Assembly (NCBI GenBank): GCA_946902875.1
Contig: OX336339.1
Location: forward strand, 1,730,397 to 1,794,396
DNA length: 64,000 nt
Direction: 5' to 3'
Origin: Nematopogon swammerdamellus
Lineage: Eukaryota > Arthropoda > Insecta > Lepidoptera > Adelidae
Part shown: piece by piece, positions 47,601-59,600 of the stretch
How the letters are laid out: each line of letters opens with the position of its first letter
How positions within the stretch are numbered: the first letter of the stretch is position 1
The notes under the pieces: model-generated
What the model was told of the DNA's origin: nothing
Databases searched by the model: none
Seen by the model: the letters and a program-made list of their open reading frames with translations, nothing else
Translations under genes and position numbers: made by a program

Positions 47601-50600
47601 TTCAGTAAATGACATTATTTCCAAGTATGAAGGATTTGTTGCGGAGCATCAACGATTCGATAAGGAATACGAGAACATGGAGAAATGGCTAAATGGAATG
47701 TTGAACGACCTTCAAGGTCTGAATGAAATAGTAGGCGACTACGCCGTTCTTCAAGAGAAACAAAATAAAGCTAAAGAATTATTCGAAATGAGAAATAATA
47801 AGTCGGCATCATTTGAAGATTTGCTCGGCCTTGGAGAAAAGCTTTATACCCACACTAGCCCGGACGGAAGAGAAGTTATCCGTCAACAGATTCGTAATTT
47901 AAGAACTCTATGGGATAATTTCGGAGACAACTTCCAAGATACAGTTAACAAGTTAGATCAATGCTTACTGCAGTTCTCTGATTTCTCTCTAGCACAGGAG
48001 CAGCTTACGAAATGGTTGAAAGACGTCGAAAAAGCGATGCAAAAGCATACAGAACTGAAGGCCACACTTGAGGAAAAGAAAGCTCAGTTGCAAAATCATA
48101 AGATCATGCACCAGGAAATTATGACCCACCAGCAGCTTGTAGAATCTGTTTGTGACAAGGCACAACAGCTTGTGGACCAGACTCACGATGCCTCACTTAA
48201 TGTTTATTTGCAATCGATAAAGCAGCTGTTTCAAAACATTGTTACGAAGTCGCAAAATTTGCAAGATAATTTGGAAGATTGCGTGAAGAGACACGAAGAG
48301 TTGGTGCACATGATTCAACAGTACAAGGAGTGGCTCGCAGGCCAGTTGGATAAAATTGCCGACTTAGACAATGTGTCTGGAGAAAAATCTGAAATAGCAA
48401 GAAAGCTTCAAACTGCTAGTGCACTTAAGGAAATCGAGAAAATTGGATCTAAAAAGCTGGACGATATCAGAAATTGTCATGCGTCAGTGAGCAAGAGCAC
48501 ATCTGAGCCGGGAAATTCAGCAATAAAATCTGAGGTTGATTCTATGCAGGCTCAGCTTCACAATATTTTAGGCTCCGTTGACGTTTCGGAACAAAAATTG
48601 AAAACCGCATTGGAACATTGGAATAAATTTGATGTATCCATTGAAAATATAATGGAATGGCTCAAGGTCATGGAATCCAAGTGCAGAGATCCAAGCCTTT
48701 GTTCGACGTTAAAAGAAAAGGAGTCACAACTTCAAAAATATTCAGATTTACGAAACGAAGTCAACGCAAAAGAGAGAGAAATAGATCTTTTCGTCGATGA
48801 ATCACACAACTTAATGCAATTCAGCGGTGTTGAAAGAATTAAACCGCTTGTCACTCAAATAAGTAATCGCTATCAGCAGTTGCATGTGCTGTCCAAAGAA
48901 ATCATACATCACTGGACTGAACTCGTGTCTGATCACAAAAAGTACGTTCAGCTGCACAATGAATTCGACGTGTGGCTTCGTCCGCTAGAAGAGCAGCTAG
49001 CTCTTCTGTTGAGCAAAGATGAAAAAATAAATTCTCTTGAAAACAAAGGAAATAAAATTCAAGTATTTTTGTTAGAAAGAGATAACGGCGAAAGGAAGAT
49101 CGGATCACTAACGTCAGTCGGCGACAAGGTGTTGCCCGACACGGCCGCCACTGGCAGGGAGCAGATTCGATCCGAAATGAGAGCGGTTCGAGAACGATGG
49201 GACAAACTGAATGATAACATTCTTCAGCAACAAAAGGAATATGAATCTCAATCTTTACAGTGGACCAGCTATCAAGATGTGCTCCAACAGACTCTATCCT
49301 GGCTCGATGAGAAAGAAAAGATCGTAGGGTCAGAAGAAAAAACGACACTGAACTCGGCCCCTGAAATAAAAACTAAACTACTGAAGAACAAAACGTTACT
49401 CCAAGAAATCCATTCCCAGAAGAGAGTAATAGAAGCCGTGACAGACAAGGCTAAGAACGTCGCCGGCACTATACTCTCTGACAAACTGGACAGCAACCAG
49501 ATGACGACGACGATACAGTCTATATGGGATCGCTACAACGCGCTGACAAATAGACTTGCGCAATTAATAGCAAACCAGGAAAGTTCATTCGATATATATC
49601 AGCAATTCGGCGACCAACAGAAATCTCTTCAAGATTATCAAAAAAATATGTGGGATCGGCTTCACTTTTCGTCTGATTTGAGCGGAAACAAGGCTTCACT
49701 GCAGGGTAAGCTTTCCAAGATCCAAGAGCTCCTCGACAGCATTCCTACCGGCAACAACAAGATAAAAATCCTTTCTGATCACATCGAGAAGCACACACCG
49801 AAGCTGTCCCCTCGCGGCAAGGAGGGGATGTCGCGAGAGCTCACTATTCTCCAAGTGGATTTCGAGAAATTCACTACCACCGTGCACGACGTGAAGCGCG
49901 GTCTTGAGGACAAAATTCAGCAGTGGAGCGAGTTCGAGAGCACATACGAACGCCTTCAGCAATGGTTAGGCGAAACTGAAATGAGTCTTAAAACCTACAC
50001 TCCAAAAGCTACTCTCGAGGAAAAGGTGGAGCAGCTCAACAAATACCAGGTCAGCATTTTCTTTTATTATATTTATATTGTTTCTCATACTACTCTTCAA
50101 CGCCTACCAAACGATCCCATATTTTACATTTGACATTTGGTTGTAAATACAATTTCTGGATAAACATTTGAAATTTAGATTACATTTACATCATATTATT
50201 CTGAATTCATAACATAATTTGTTACATCAAAACGTTATTAATAGTTGAAGAGTTTATCTGGATGATATTGGAAGTGGATTATTTATTGTTAAAGAGGTTG
50301 TGGTGAGATATATGCAAATTAATTTAACATGTTCGAACAGGAGCTCTATAAGGTAGTTGATAATCGCGAGAACGATGTGAGCGCAGTCATCTCTCTGGCG
50401 GATGGGTTGGAGCAAGTAAGAGCCGAAGAAATTCGTTGAGTAGAATTAACTCACCTCATTGCACACTGGTGTTGGGTGGGAAAAGAACACTTCTTCTGTC
50501 GTTGTTTCTCTATCTGGTCACTTGATATAAGTACAACTAACAGACATAAACAGCGTCTCAAATTTAAATGTAATTAAGCTGACTCTTCTCTATCTTTTTC

Positions 50601-53600
50601 GTGCAATTTGTAGTTTGAATGAGATATCGTATTGTATTTTGGTTTACTATATTAAATATTAATTGATTTCAAAAAGTAGACACTAAAATATAACAATTCT
50701 GTTGAAAGTTGTATTAAAATAATAAATCTTACATTAACTACGTCTAATAAATAACTATTGAAAAATTCCTCCAACGGATTGTAGCTTGTGTAGTTAGAGC
50801 ATAAATTAATAAGTACAATATTAAATCAGTAAGAACATTTCATTTCATTTAATAAATGAACAAATATAATATTTTGTTTATTTTTACAGGCAACACTTGG
50901 AAGCTTGAAGAAAACAGAAGGCGAGTTTGACAAAATGTCCGATGAATTCAATGAGCTCATTGAAAATTGTAACGATACCAGAATCTCTATGAATCTACAG
51001 CAAATTACGTCAAGATTCCAATCCGTGCAGTCGACCGCTAAGGAAATAGTAAAAAAATGTGAACAGGCTGTCGCCGACCACACAGCTTACCAGGACAAGT
51101 ATAAGCAATGCGCAGATTGGCTGAAAACCGCACAGCTCAAGTTTGAAGAATGCGAAAAGAGTGCTTCCAATACACCGGAAGGAATAAAAATAAAGCGAAA
51201 CAGCCTCAACGAGCTGTTAAGTCAAAGGCGCAATGCTACCGTCTTGGTGAACAACACGTTCGAGTTGGGAGAGAAACTATATCCATCGACATCTCCCGAA
51301 GGAAAAGAAATCGTCGAGCAGCAGCTACAAGATCTGCAGCAATCTATTGATAATCTGTACGAGAACGTCATCAAGGCTGAACGTGATTTAGATTCGGAGC
51401 TGAACAAGTGGTCCTCCTTTGAAGACAATCTAAACAACGTTAAGAAATGGCTGATCGAATCTGAGAAAAATCTTCCCAAGGAAATCGAACTCAAGGCAAC
51501 GCTTGATGAAAAAAGAGCCCAACTTAACGTATATCGCATGTTCCTGCAAGACGCGATCTCTCATCAACAGGACATCAGCGATTTAGAAAAGCGTAGAGAC
51601 AGCTTACCCGACAGTAGCGAAGGGGCGATAAACGAGATCGAATCATTGAAAAAGAAGCACCAAACTATACTCTCTCGAGCCGAGTCTTTCGTTGAGCAGT
51701 ATGAAGCGATTGTCAATAATCACCAGCAGTACACAAAATCGGTAATGGACCTACAAGAATGGGTCGAAGCGACTCACAATACTGCTCAATTGTGGGGTGA
51801 CGTAAATTTGGAACGAGTATCGCTAAGCAGCAATTGTGAGAAGCTAAAGTCCTTGCAGTTGACGTTCCCGGAGGAGAAAGCTCGAATAGATAAGATTAGA
51901 TCGCTCGGCGAGAAAGTTCTCCCCGGTACGATTAGCAGCGGACAAACTAATATAAGAAATCAAATCGATGCATCGCATCAAGAATGGGAGGGCCTAATAT
52001 CTTATATCAGTAAGACCATTGAATCTCTAGAAAATAAAATGCAACAATGGAACGAATACGAGCAACTGAAGGATCAACTATTACTTTGGATTCGTAACAC
52101 AGATACTAAGATTCATGCCGTCGACTTGAAGTCTACATTGGATGAGAAACGTGACCAATTCAATGAATTCAAAGAGCTTCAAGGCGAAGTTAGAGCTAAA
52201 GAGCTCGAGATTGATAACATAACTGAGAAAGCACAACATTTGTACACCGGCGTTATGGGACCGAGACTATCTCAAGTTTCCGACTTAGCCGTGAGATATC
52301 AACAGCTGTCACATAAAGTAAAAGACCTGTCAAATCGTTGGCAGCAGTACGTGAGAACGCACCAGGAATTTGCGAGCAAAGTGGCGGAATGTTCACAATG
52401 GTTCGAGGATTTGAGAGACAAGTTAGATTTTTGCGCAGATTTGAGCACGTGTTCCCAAGATGACTTGGAAACCAAACTAGTTTTAATACAAAATCTCCTA
52501 CTATCTAAAGATGAAGGATTCGTTCGAGTTCAAGCGTTAGTTGAACTTGCACAAAATGTCTTAGCAAATACTGCGCCGGCTGGCCATGCAGAAATTAACG
52601 ATGCATTAGTTAATTTGCAAGAGCAGTGGTCAGCTCTTCTGTCTAAAATGATTGAAACTAAAAATATGCTCGATGACTCAGTCACCAATTGGGCAGGATT
52701 TTTGGAACAGATACAACTTATAGAAAAGAGCAATACCTGGATGGAAAATATGTTATCTGAATTAGGACCACATCAAGGAACCATATCGGAGAAGAGGGCA
52801 CAACTTGAAAAATTGAAGGAAGTAGAGGAGAAGGCTCGCTGTGACAGAATCGAAGTTGACAATCTGAAGGCTAAAGCGGCAGAAATGCTAGCCAGCGGAC
52901 AACAAACCCCAGTTGCATCGCAGGCGCAGGATACGTTGAATAAATTTGATTCCTTATACGACAAGATTAAAAAATTACTTTTCGAACGTGAAGCCCAATA
53001 CAGGGATCATCGTTTATACAAGGAAGCTAATGACGACTTAATAGCTTGGCTGAGCAGAGCGAGAGAAAAGGTGCCTTCGTTAAAATCTAAACCTCTTAGC
53101 GACAAGTTGGCAATAGAAAATTCAGTTGCTCCGTTAGAATCGCTGATTAACAAGCAAGCTCAAGGAGAACTTCTACTGGAACACTTACAACACACTGGTG
53201 AAGTTGTACTGGCGAGCACCTCGCCAGAGGGACAAGTTATCATAAACAACGAAATGAAGGCTCTGAAAGAGAGTTTTGAGTCATTGTTCAACGAAATCAA
53301 ACAACAGAAAAGTCAACTGGAGGAAACTGTAAGCCAATGGAGAGATTACAAGGATGAGTACGAACGATTATCCGACTGGCTGCAACAGATGGAGATCCTT
53401 ATAAAGAATCACAAAACAGTGCTAATGGGAACGGCGAAAGAAAAAGAAAATCAAGTAAAAGAAGTAAAGGCAGTACTAGATCAACTAAACAAGGGAAAAG
53501 TCGAAATTGATAAGTTCAATGCGTCCGCCTCTTCGCTTTTAGCTTCACATCTCGATACTTATGTCACTAACCAGTTGCGACATCTCAACTCACGCTACCA

Positions 53601-56600
53601 AGTCCTAGTCAACATGGCCAATGACGTCTTCAAGAAAGTTCAAACAAACCACGAACAGCACAAGGAGTACGATGAGAACTACGCAAAGACGAAGAAGTGG
53701 ATCGAGGACGCGTGGGAGGTCACAAGAAGCGGAAGCGAGACCGCCGGCACGAGCAGTAAAGAGGCTCTCCAGAAAAGACTGGAGCAGATCGAGGACCTGT
53801 TGAAGAGACGCGAGGAAGGTCAGAGTCTGGTCCACAGTACTGTCAATAGCGGTGAAAAAGTTTTGAGGAACACGCGATCCGACGGTAAGGACAAAATAAA
53901 TACGGAATTAAAAGAACTACAAAACGAATGGGACCGCCTCGTTAAAAAAATGACAACGGCCAAAGTGCACCTGGAGACGAGTTTGCTGCAATGGGCCGAT
54001 TACAGTTCTAGCTATTCTCAACTTCAACAATGGATCAACGACCGTGAAGCAAAATTGCAGGAGGTTTGCGAGCAAAAAGTAGCCAAGTCCAAGAAGGGTC
54101 AAGAGCGTCTCGCCGGCCTCACTGCCGGTCTAAACCTCGGCGAACGAAAGGCAACATTGCGGCAGACTAATAATATCGTTCAAGATATCGTCGCTTTCGA
54201 GCCTATGATCCAGTCGGTGACTTCGAAAGCTTCCGAACTTATGCAGCAGGCTCCGGCCACCGAAATCACCACCAAGTACGAGACTCTCTCCAAGCAAGCT
54301 AAGGATCTGTACGCCAAGCAGAAGGAGGCAGTCGAGCAGCACCAAGCGTTCATAGACGCGGGTTCAGACTTCGTTCAATGGATCAGGGCGGCAAAGGAAA
54401 GATTAGGAAAGTGTTCCGAAGCGACGGGCGATAAGGAGTCACTGAGTAGTAAGATTTCGCAACTCACTATTCTAGAGAGTGAATTACCCGAAGGCCTAAA
54501 GAAGCTACAGAAAGCGTTAGAGCAGGGAGAAATATCGTGCGCCACCGCCGACGACGAGGACAAGGAGGATATCGAAGAAGAGGTCGCTTTAATGCAGGAA
54601 GAGTACGACACATATGTGTAAGCATGATTAGTTTTACTTTTAATATTATTATTAGGGAACTACCGTTTACTGCAGTATAATATGACTGCGCTAATCGCAT
54701 TATCTGTAGACCTTATCTACCTATACGTTATCTTATTAAATTGTAATTAAATTCTATGTTGTTTTTGACAGGGAGCAACTGAACAACACAAAATCTCTAG
54801 TGGAGAACGGTATCGTGAAATGGACAGAGTACGAAGAACAGTACAAGGATGCCTTGGATTGGCTCTCAAAGACAGAGAAGTTAGTTCAGTCCTTTAACAA
54901 ACTTCAGAACAGTCTCGAACAAAAGAAAGTGCACCTTGAAGAGTTCCAGGTGAGTTAAACGGATATTGCAGTATCTTTCCTGCCTTATCTTAAAAAAAAC
55001 TTGTATAAATAACAAACAAATTGTTTGTATTCCAGGGACATTTGCAAACACTTTTCGATTGGCAGACCGAGTTGGATAAATTAAATATGAGGGCGCAGAC
55101 TTTATTAGAAACGTGCTCGGATACAAGGATATCCAATGGCGTCACTCAACTTACAACAAAGTACAACGCTCTGCTGTCGTTAGCCAAGGAAGTTATGAAA
55201 CGACTCGAATTGTATTACCAGGTATTAAATTAATAATGCAAAAGTACTAGAATGTTATGTTTAGACAACCATTCATTCATCCACCAATGAAATATGTTTC
55301 ATGTTTAGGAGCATCAACAACACAACGCACTGTACGGGGAATGCCAGGACTGGTTAGATCGCACGCGTGAGAAGTTAAACCAATGTGCCGAAATACCAAA
55401 CACACTACAAGAGGTCAACAACAAACTAAATACAGTAAAAATCTTGCGTCAATCGCTCGAACAAGGTCAGAATAAGTTGAGGTACCTGCTTGAGCTGAAA
55501 GAGAAAGTGATCATGAACACGGAGCAGAGTGGAGCCGCCAAGATTCAAGAGGACACAGACAATCTCAAGCAAGAGTTCGACAAGCTGATGGTCGACATCC
55601 AAGAAGTTCGCAACAAACTCACCAGTCGCGGTGCTCAGTTTGACGATCTCTTTAAGGTAAGATTCAGACAAGAATATTATAATGCAACAGAGGATTTAGA
55701 ATATTTAGTTAGTCTAATATTGATTCAAATTCAAACTCATTCAGTCATTTTAACATCAATGTTATTTTTAAGCTCCACAAACTTCTATCTGAATGGCTGG
55801 ATGATATTGATCAAAAAATTCAGTCCGACGACTCGTTACTGAATGACTTGTCGGAGAAGAAAGCCAAATTGGAAAAGTTCAAGACTTTCCAAAGAGATAT
55901 TGACTCCCACAGCGACATGGTCAAGAAGCTGAATGACAAATTGAAGGAAGATGCTTCGCTCCAATGCCAAGAAATTGAAGACACCATAAAGCGATATGAT
56001 AATGTGAAAAAATCTGTCAGTGATACAATTTCGGCAAGTATTTAAACAATAATTATATAAAAATATTTACACAATTCTAATCGAAAGTCAGAGGTGAAGT
56101 TTAATAAAAATATTATTTTTCTAGAAATTGGAGCAACAAGTTAACGTTCACATAGAGTTCAAAAAGTCTTACGACAACTTCTACGACTGGGTTCGAAACT
56201 GCAAGATTGAAATTCAACAATGCTCCGACTCGCATGGAGAGAAGGAAGAAATATTGACCAAACAGAAGAACGTAGAAAAAATCATGGCGTCTCTACCACA
56301 TGGAGAAGCGTTGCTGAAAAAATCCATCGAATTGAGCAATGCCGTACTGAGTACTACTGGAAACGAAGGACAAGATTCCATCAACCAAGAAATCAAACAG
56401 CTGAAGATAGAGTGGGAAAATTTGCAACATATCGGCAAAGACACAAAGAAGATGCTAGAGAAATGTTTGGCCGCTTGGGCTGACTTCCTGGAAACATCCG
56501 ATAAATTTAACAAGTGGATCAAAGAGTTCGACAATAAAATCAAATCTGTGCAAAACGTTGACAAAATATCTCCGGAACATCTCCAAAAGTGCCGCGTAAG

Positions 56601-59600
56601 TATATGTTTTCGCAATTAGATTTTAACTAATTTTAAATTATTAAATGTTAAATTATAATTGTTCCATTCCAGGATCTTCTTGCTGAGGCGTTGTCGCATA
56701 AACACGTTCTCGAAGAGCTGAATGACAGATGCGAAAACCTTATGGAGCTGAGTGCGTGCGCCTGGGTGCGAGACAAGACAGTTAACTTGCAAACTGAGTA
56801 CACCACTCTCCTCACTAAAATACAAAGTCTCGTCTCCAACGGGGAGAAGAATCTGTCCGATCACACGGAGTTCTTGAAGGCGAAGAATGAACTGCAAAAC
56901 TGGCTCGAGACAGCTCACGGAACCGTGCAAGATTCCATCGGCGTCGGAGATATCGCCACCACCAAAGATAAGCTCGAAACTATCAAACTCGTCAGTAACC
57001 GTATGACAGAAGGTCATCATCTGCTGGTAGTTCTACAGGAGGCTTTCAAAAAGGCCTTGAGTAACACTCCTCCCGAGGAGCAAGATTCTCTCAGAAACGA
57101 CGTTCAAGTTCTGCAGGAGAGCTGGGATCAACTGAAGGTCGACTTAAACTCGATAACTGCTCAGCTCAAAGCGGCAATAGGAAAGTGGGAAGACTTTGAG
57201 GATATGAAGAACAAAATGAATCAGTGGATTTCTGAAACCGAGCAAAGTCTCGAAAAGGCTCCTCCGACTAGGGGTGAACTAAGCGAAATGAAAACTCTTC
57301 TCGAGAAATTCAAGCACATCGAGGACGCCATCGACAAGAAAAAGTCCGATCTCGATCGCCTGAAGTCAGAAGCGGCCGAACTGAGTAAGTGGGCCAAAAA
57401 GCCAGACGTGCAGGAAGGGGTCCGCGCCATCGAAGCAAAGTGCGAAGCTCTGAAAGGGAAATGTGCGGCGCGCAAGGCCGATCTCGAATCCGAAATCAAG
57501 GATTACAATCAGTACCACCAGTCGTTGCAAGACACTGAAAAGTGGCTCTTGCAGATTTCGTTCCAGCTGATGGCGCACAACTCGCTGTATATCGCGAACC
57601 GGGAGCAGACCGAGGAGCAGCTCGCCCAGCACGCCGTGCTGCTCGACGACATCCAGAAGTACCAGGCGACGCTGGACGACCTCAAGGCCGAGGGTCAGTC
57701 GCAGATAGAGCGATACTCGGCGACGACGCCCGGCATCAAGGAGACGATCGCCAAGCAGTTGAAGAATGTGAACGACAGTCACCAATCGCTGCTGGGCACC
57801 GCGCTGCAGATAGAGCGGCGGCTGCGCGAGGGTCTCGCCAAGTTCAAGGAGTACGAGGACACGCTGGAGAGCATTCTGAACAACCTGGACGCTTGCGAGC
57901 CGGCCGTCACAGAGCTCGACGTGCCCGTCGACAGTCTCGCGCATGGTCGTGAGCTACTCGAGAAGGCTAGGGTGAGTATCAATTGTTTTTCTCTTCAACC
58001 TTTCTCCCTTGCGTGAGTGAAACTTTTGCAGCCAAATATGGCTTTGTATGCGGTAAGGGGTTAATTCTTTCGTTCATGTGTAGAGAAATATTCGAATATT
58101 GAATCGGACTTATTGGTTATGCCAAAGATTATTTGATTTATTGAGCAAATATATCTGTCTTTATTTAATGGTGTTGGTTACCGACGTTTGCGTTGATTTC
58201 GTAATTTCCTTGTAACTTATTAATACTTCCAACCCACCTCCCTAGGTGTTGAGCTGATATTGTAGCCGACCAGTTAGTAAGACCTTATTATGCGAAATAT
58301 GACCGCATGGCAAACCAAACCGGCTGTGTTTCTCTGTCCAGTATATGTAGTAAGCAATCCAAAGGAAATTCTCCAGTATGGCACTTTCTCAGAGTTGATA
58401 TTAGCTGGTGGTAGCATACTATGCTCTAGCCCCTCTGATTCAATTGACTCCGGATTAAGTAACAAAAAAAGTTAAGTCGTGAGTGAGGTTTTTGACAAAC
58501 GCGTCTCCCGCAGACGCTGCACAACCGTCTGCAGACTGAGAAGGGCCGGCTGTCGGCGGCGGTGGCGGCATGCTCGGCGGCGGCGGCATCGGTGTCGCGG
58601 CCCTCCTCGCCGGCCGACACGGCACCGCTGCCGGTGCCGCCGCGCGAGCTTCACGTGCGCGCGCGCCTCGAGGATCTCATCGACGAGGTAAGCGATGCGC
58701 CCGGGCAGCGAGCTCACACCACATCCAACTAGGCTTGCCAGGTGCCCGCGATTTACGGGATTGTCCCGGGCTAGGCTCCAATGTCCTGTGTCCCGGGCGA
58801 AGGGTGATTTTGTCCCGGAGAGTGCAATTTATCCCGGGAAGAGTCCAGATGCCGATGAAGTGCTCAAATTAGCAATTTTCTTCTTTCATTTTACTGTTGT
58901 GTTGCTTACTAAAGTTGGCTTTAAAACAAATTCTAAAAGTTCGCCGTAAAAATTATAGCAGAAAAATATTGATATTTTCTTTCTCCATCATATTTATGAA
59001 GGACTGCAGTAGTAGATATGTCCCGGGAAGGCCAATTCAGATCTGGCAAGCCTACATCCAACCCTACCATGTGCTCTTTGCTGGTCAGTTCGAAGACGTG
59101 GCTCGGTGGGTTGCTTGCGCACTTGACTATAACGACAGGACAACGACCACGACACGGCAGAATATGTATGAAAATGGCCGGCGACGGTAACGGCATGCCG
59201 TCTCACGGCATTTGTCGCGCCGTTGTCGTTCTCGTTATCGTACCGTTATCGTCTTGTGTGCGAGCGGCCATTGGTTTGTTTTTGTTTTTGAGACTTGCAG
59301 AAACATACACTCATATAATTTTGAGGTTAACCTCAGCTGACTTGGTTAGATAAAAAAAATGGCTTATCTATCAGTTAACAAACTCTACCCATTTAATTTT
59401 CAAAGAAGTTCCGCCGAACAGTTCAACTCTGACTGTGACCGAATTTTGTCTTAAATGTTTGTGTTTCGTGTCAACTAACAAATTAACTTGAGGGGCAAAG
59501 AACATTACAACTTTATCGCCGTTAAGCCATTTAGTCCGGTTATATTTAGAATCCATAATTCAGAAATAGTATTCAAGAATTTGTAAATTCTCCTGCCCTC

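Noticed and set aside
56036..56043. GT at 56038 as donor of the 55773 exon
   Set aside because: Joining it to 56125 gives a stop within a few codons; the GC donor keeps the frame.
57366..57952. Long minus and alternate plus frames at the end of the 56673 exon
   Set aside because: They are chance frames in a very GC-rich coding exon; no domain was seen.
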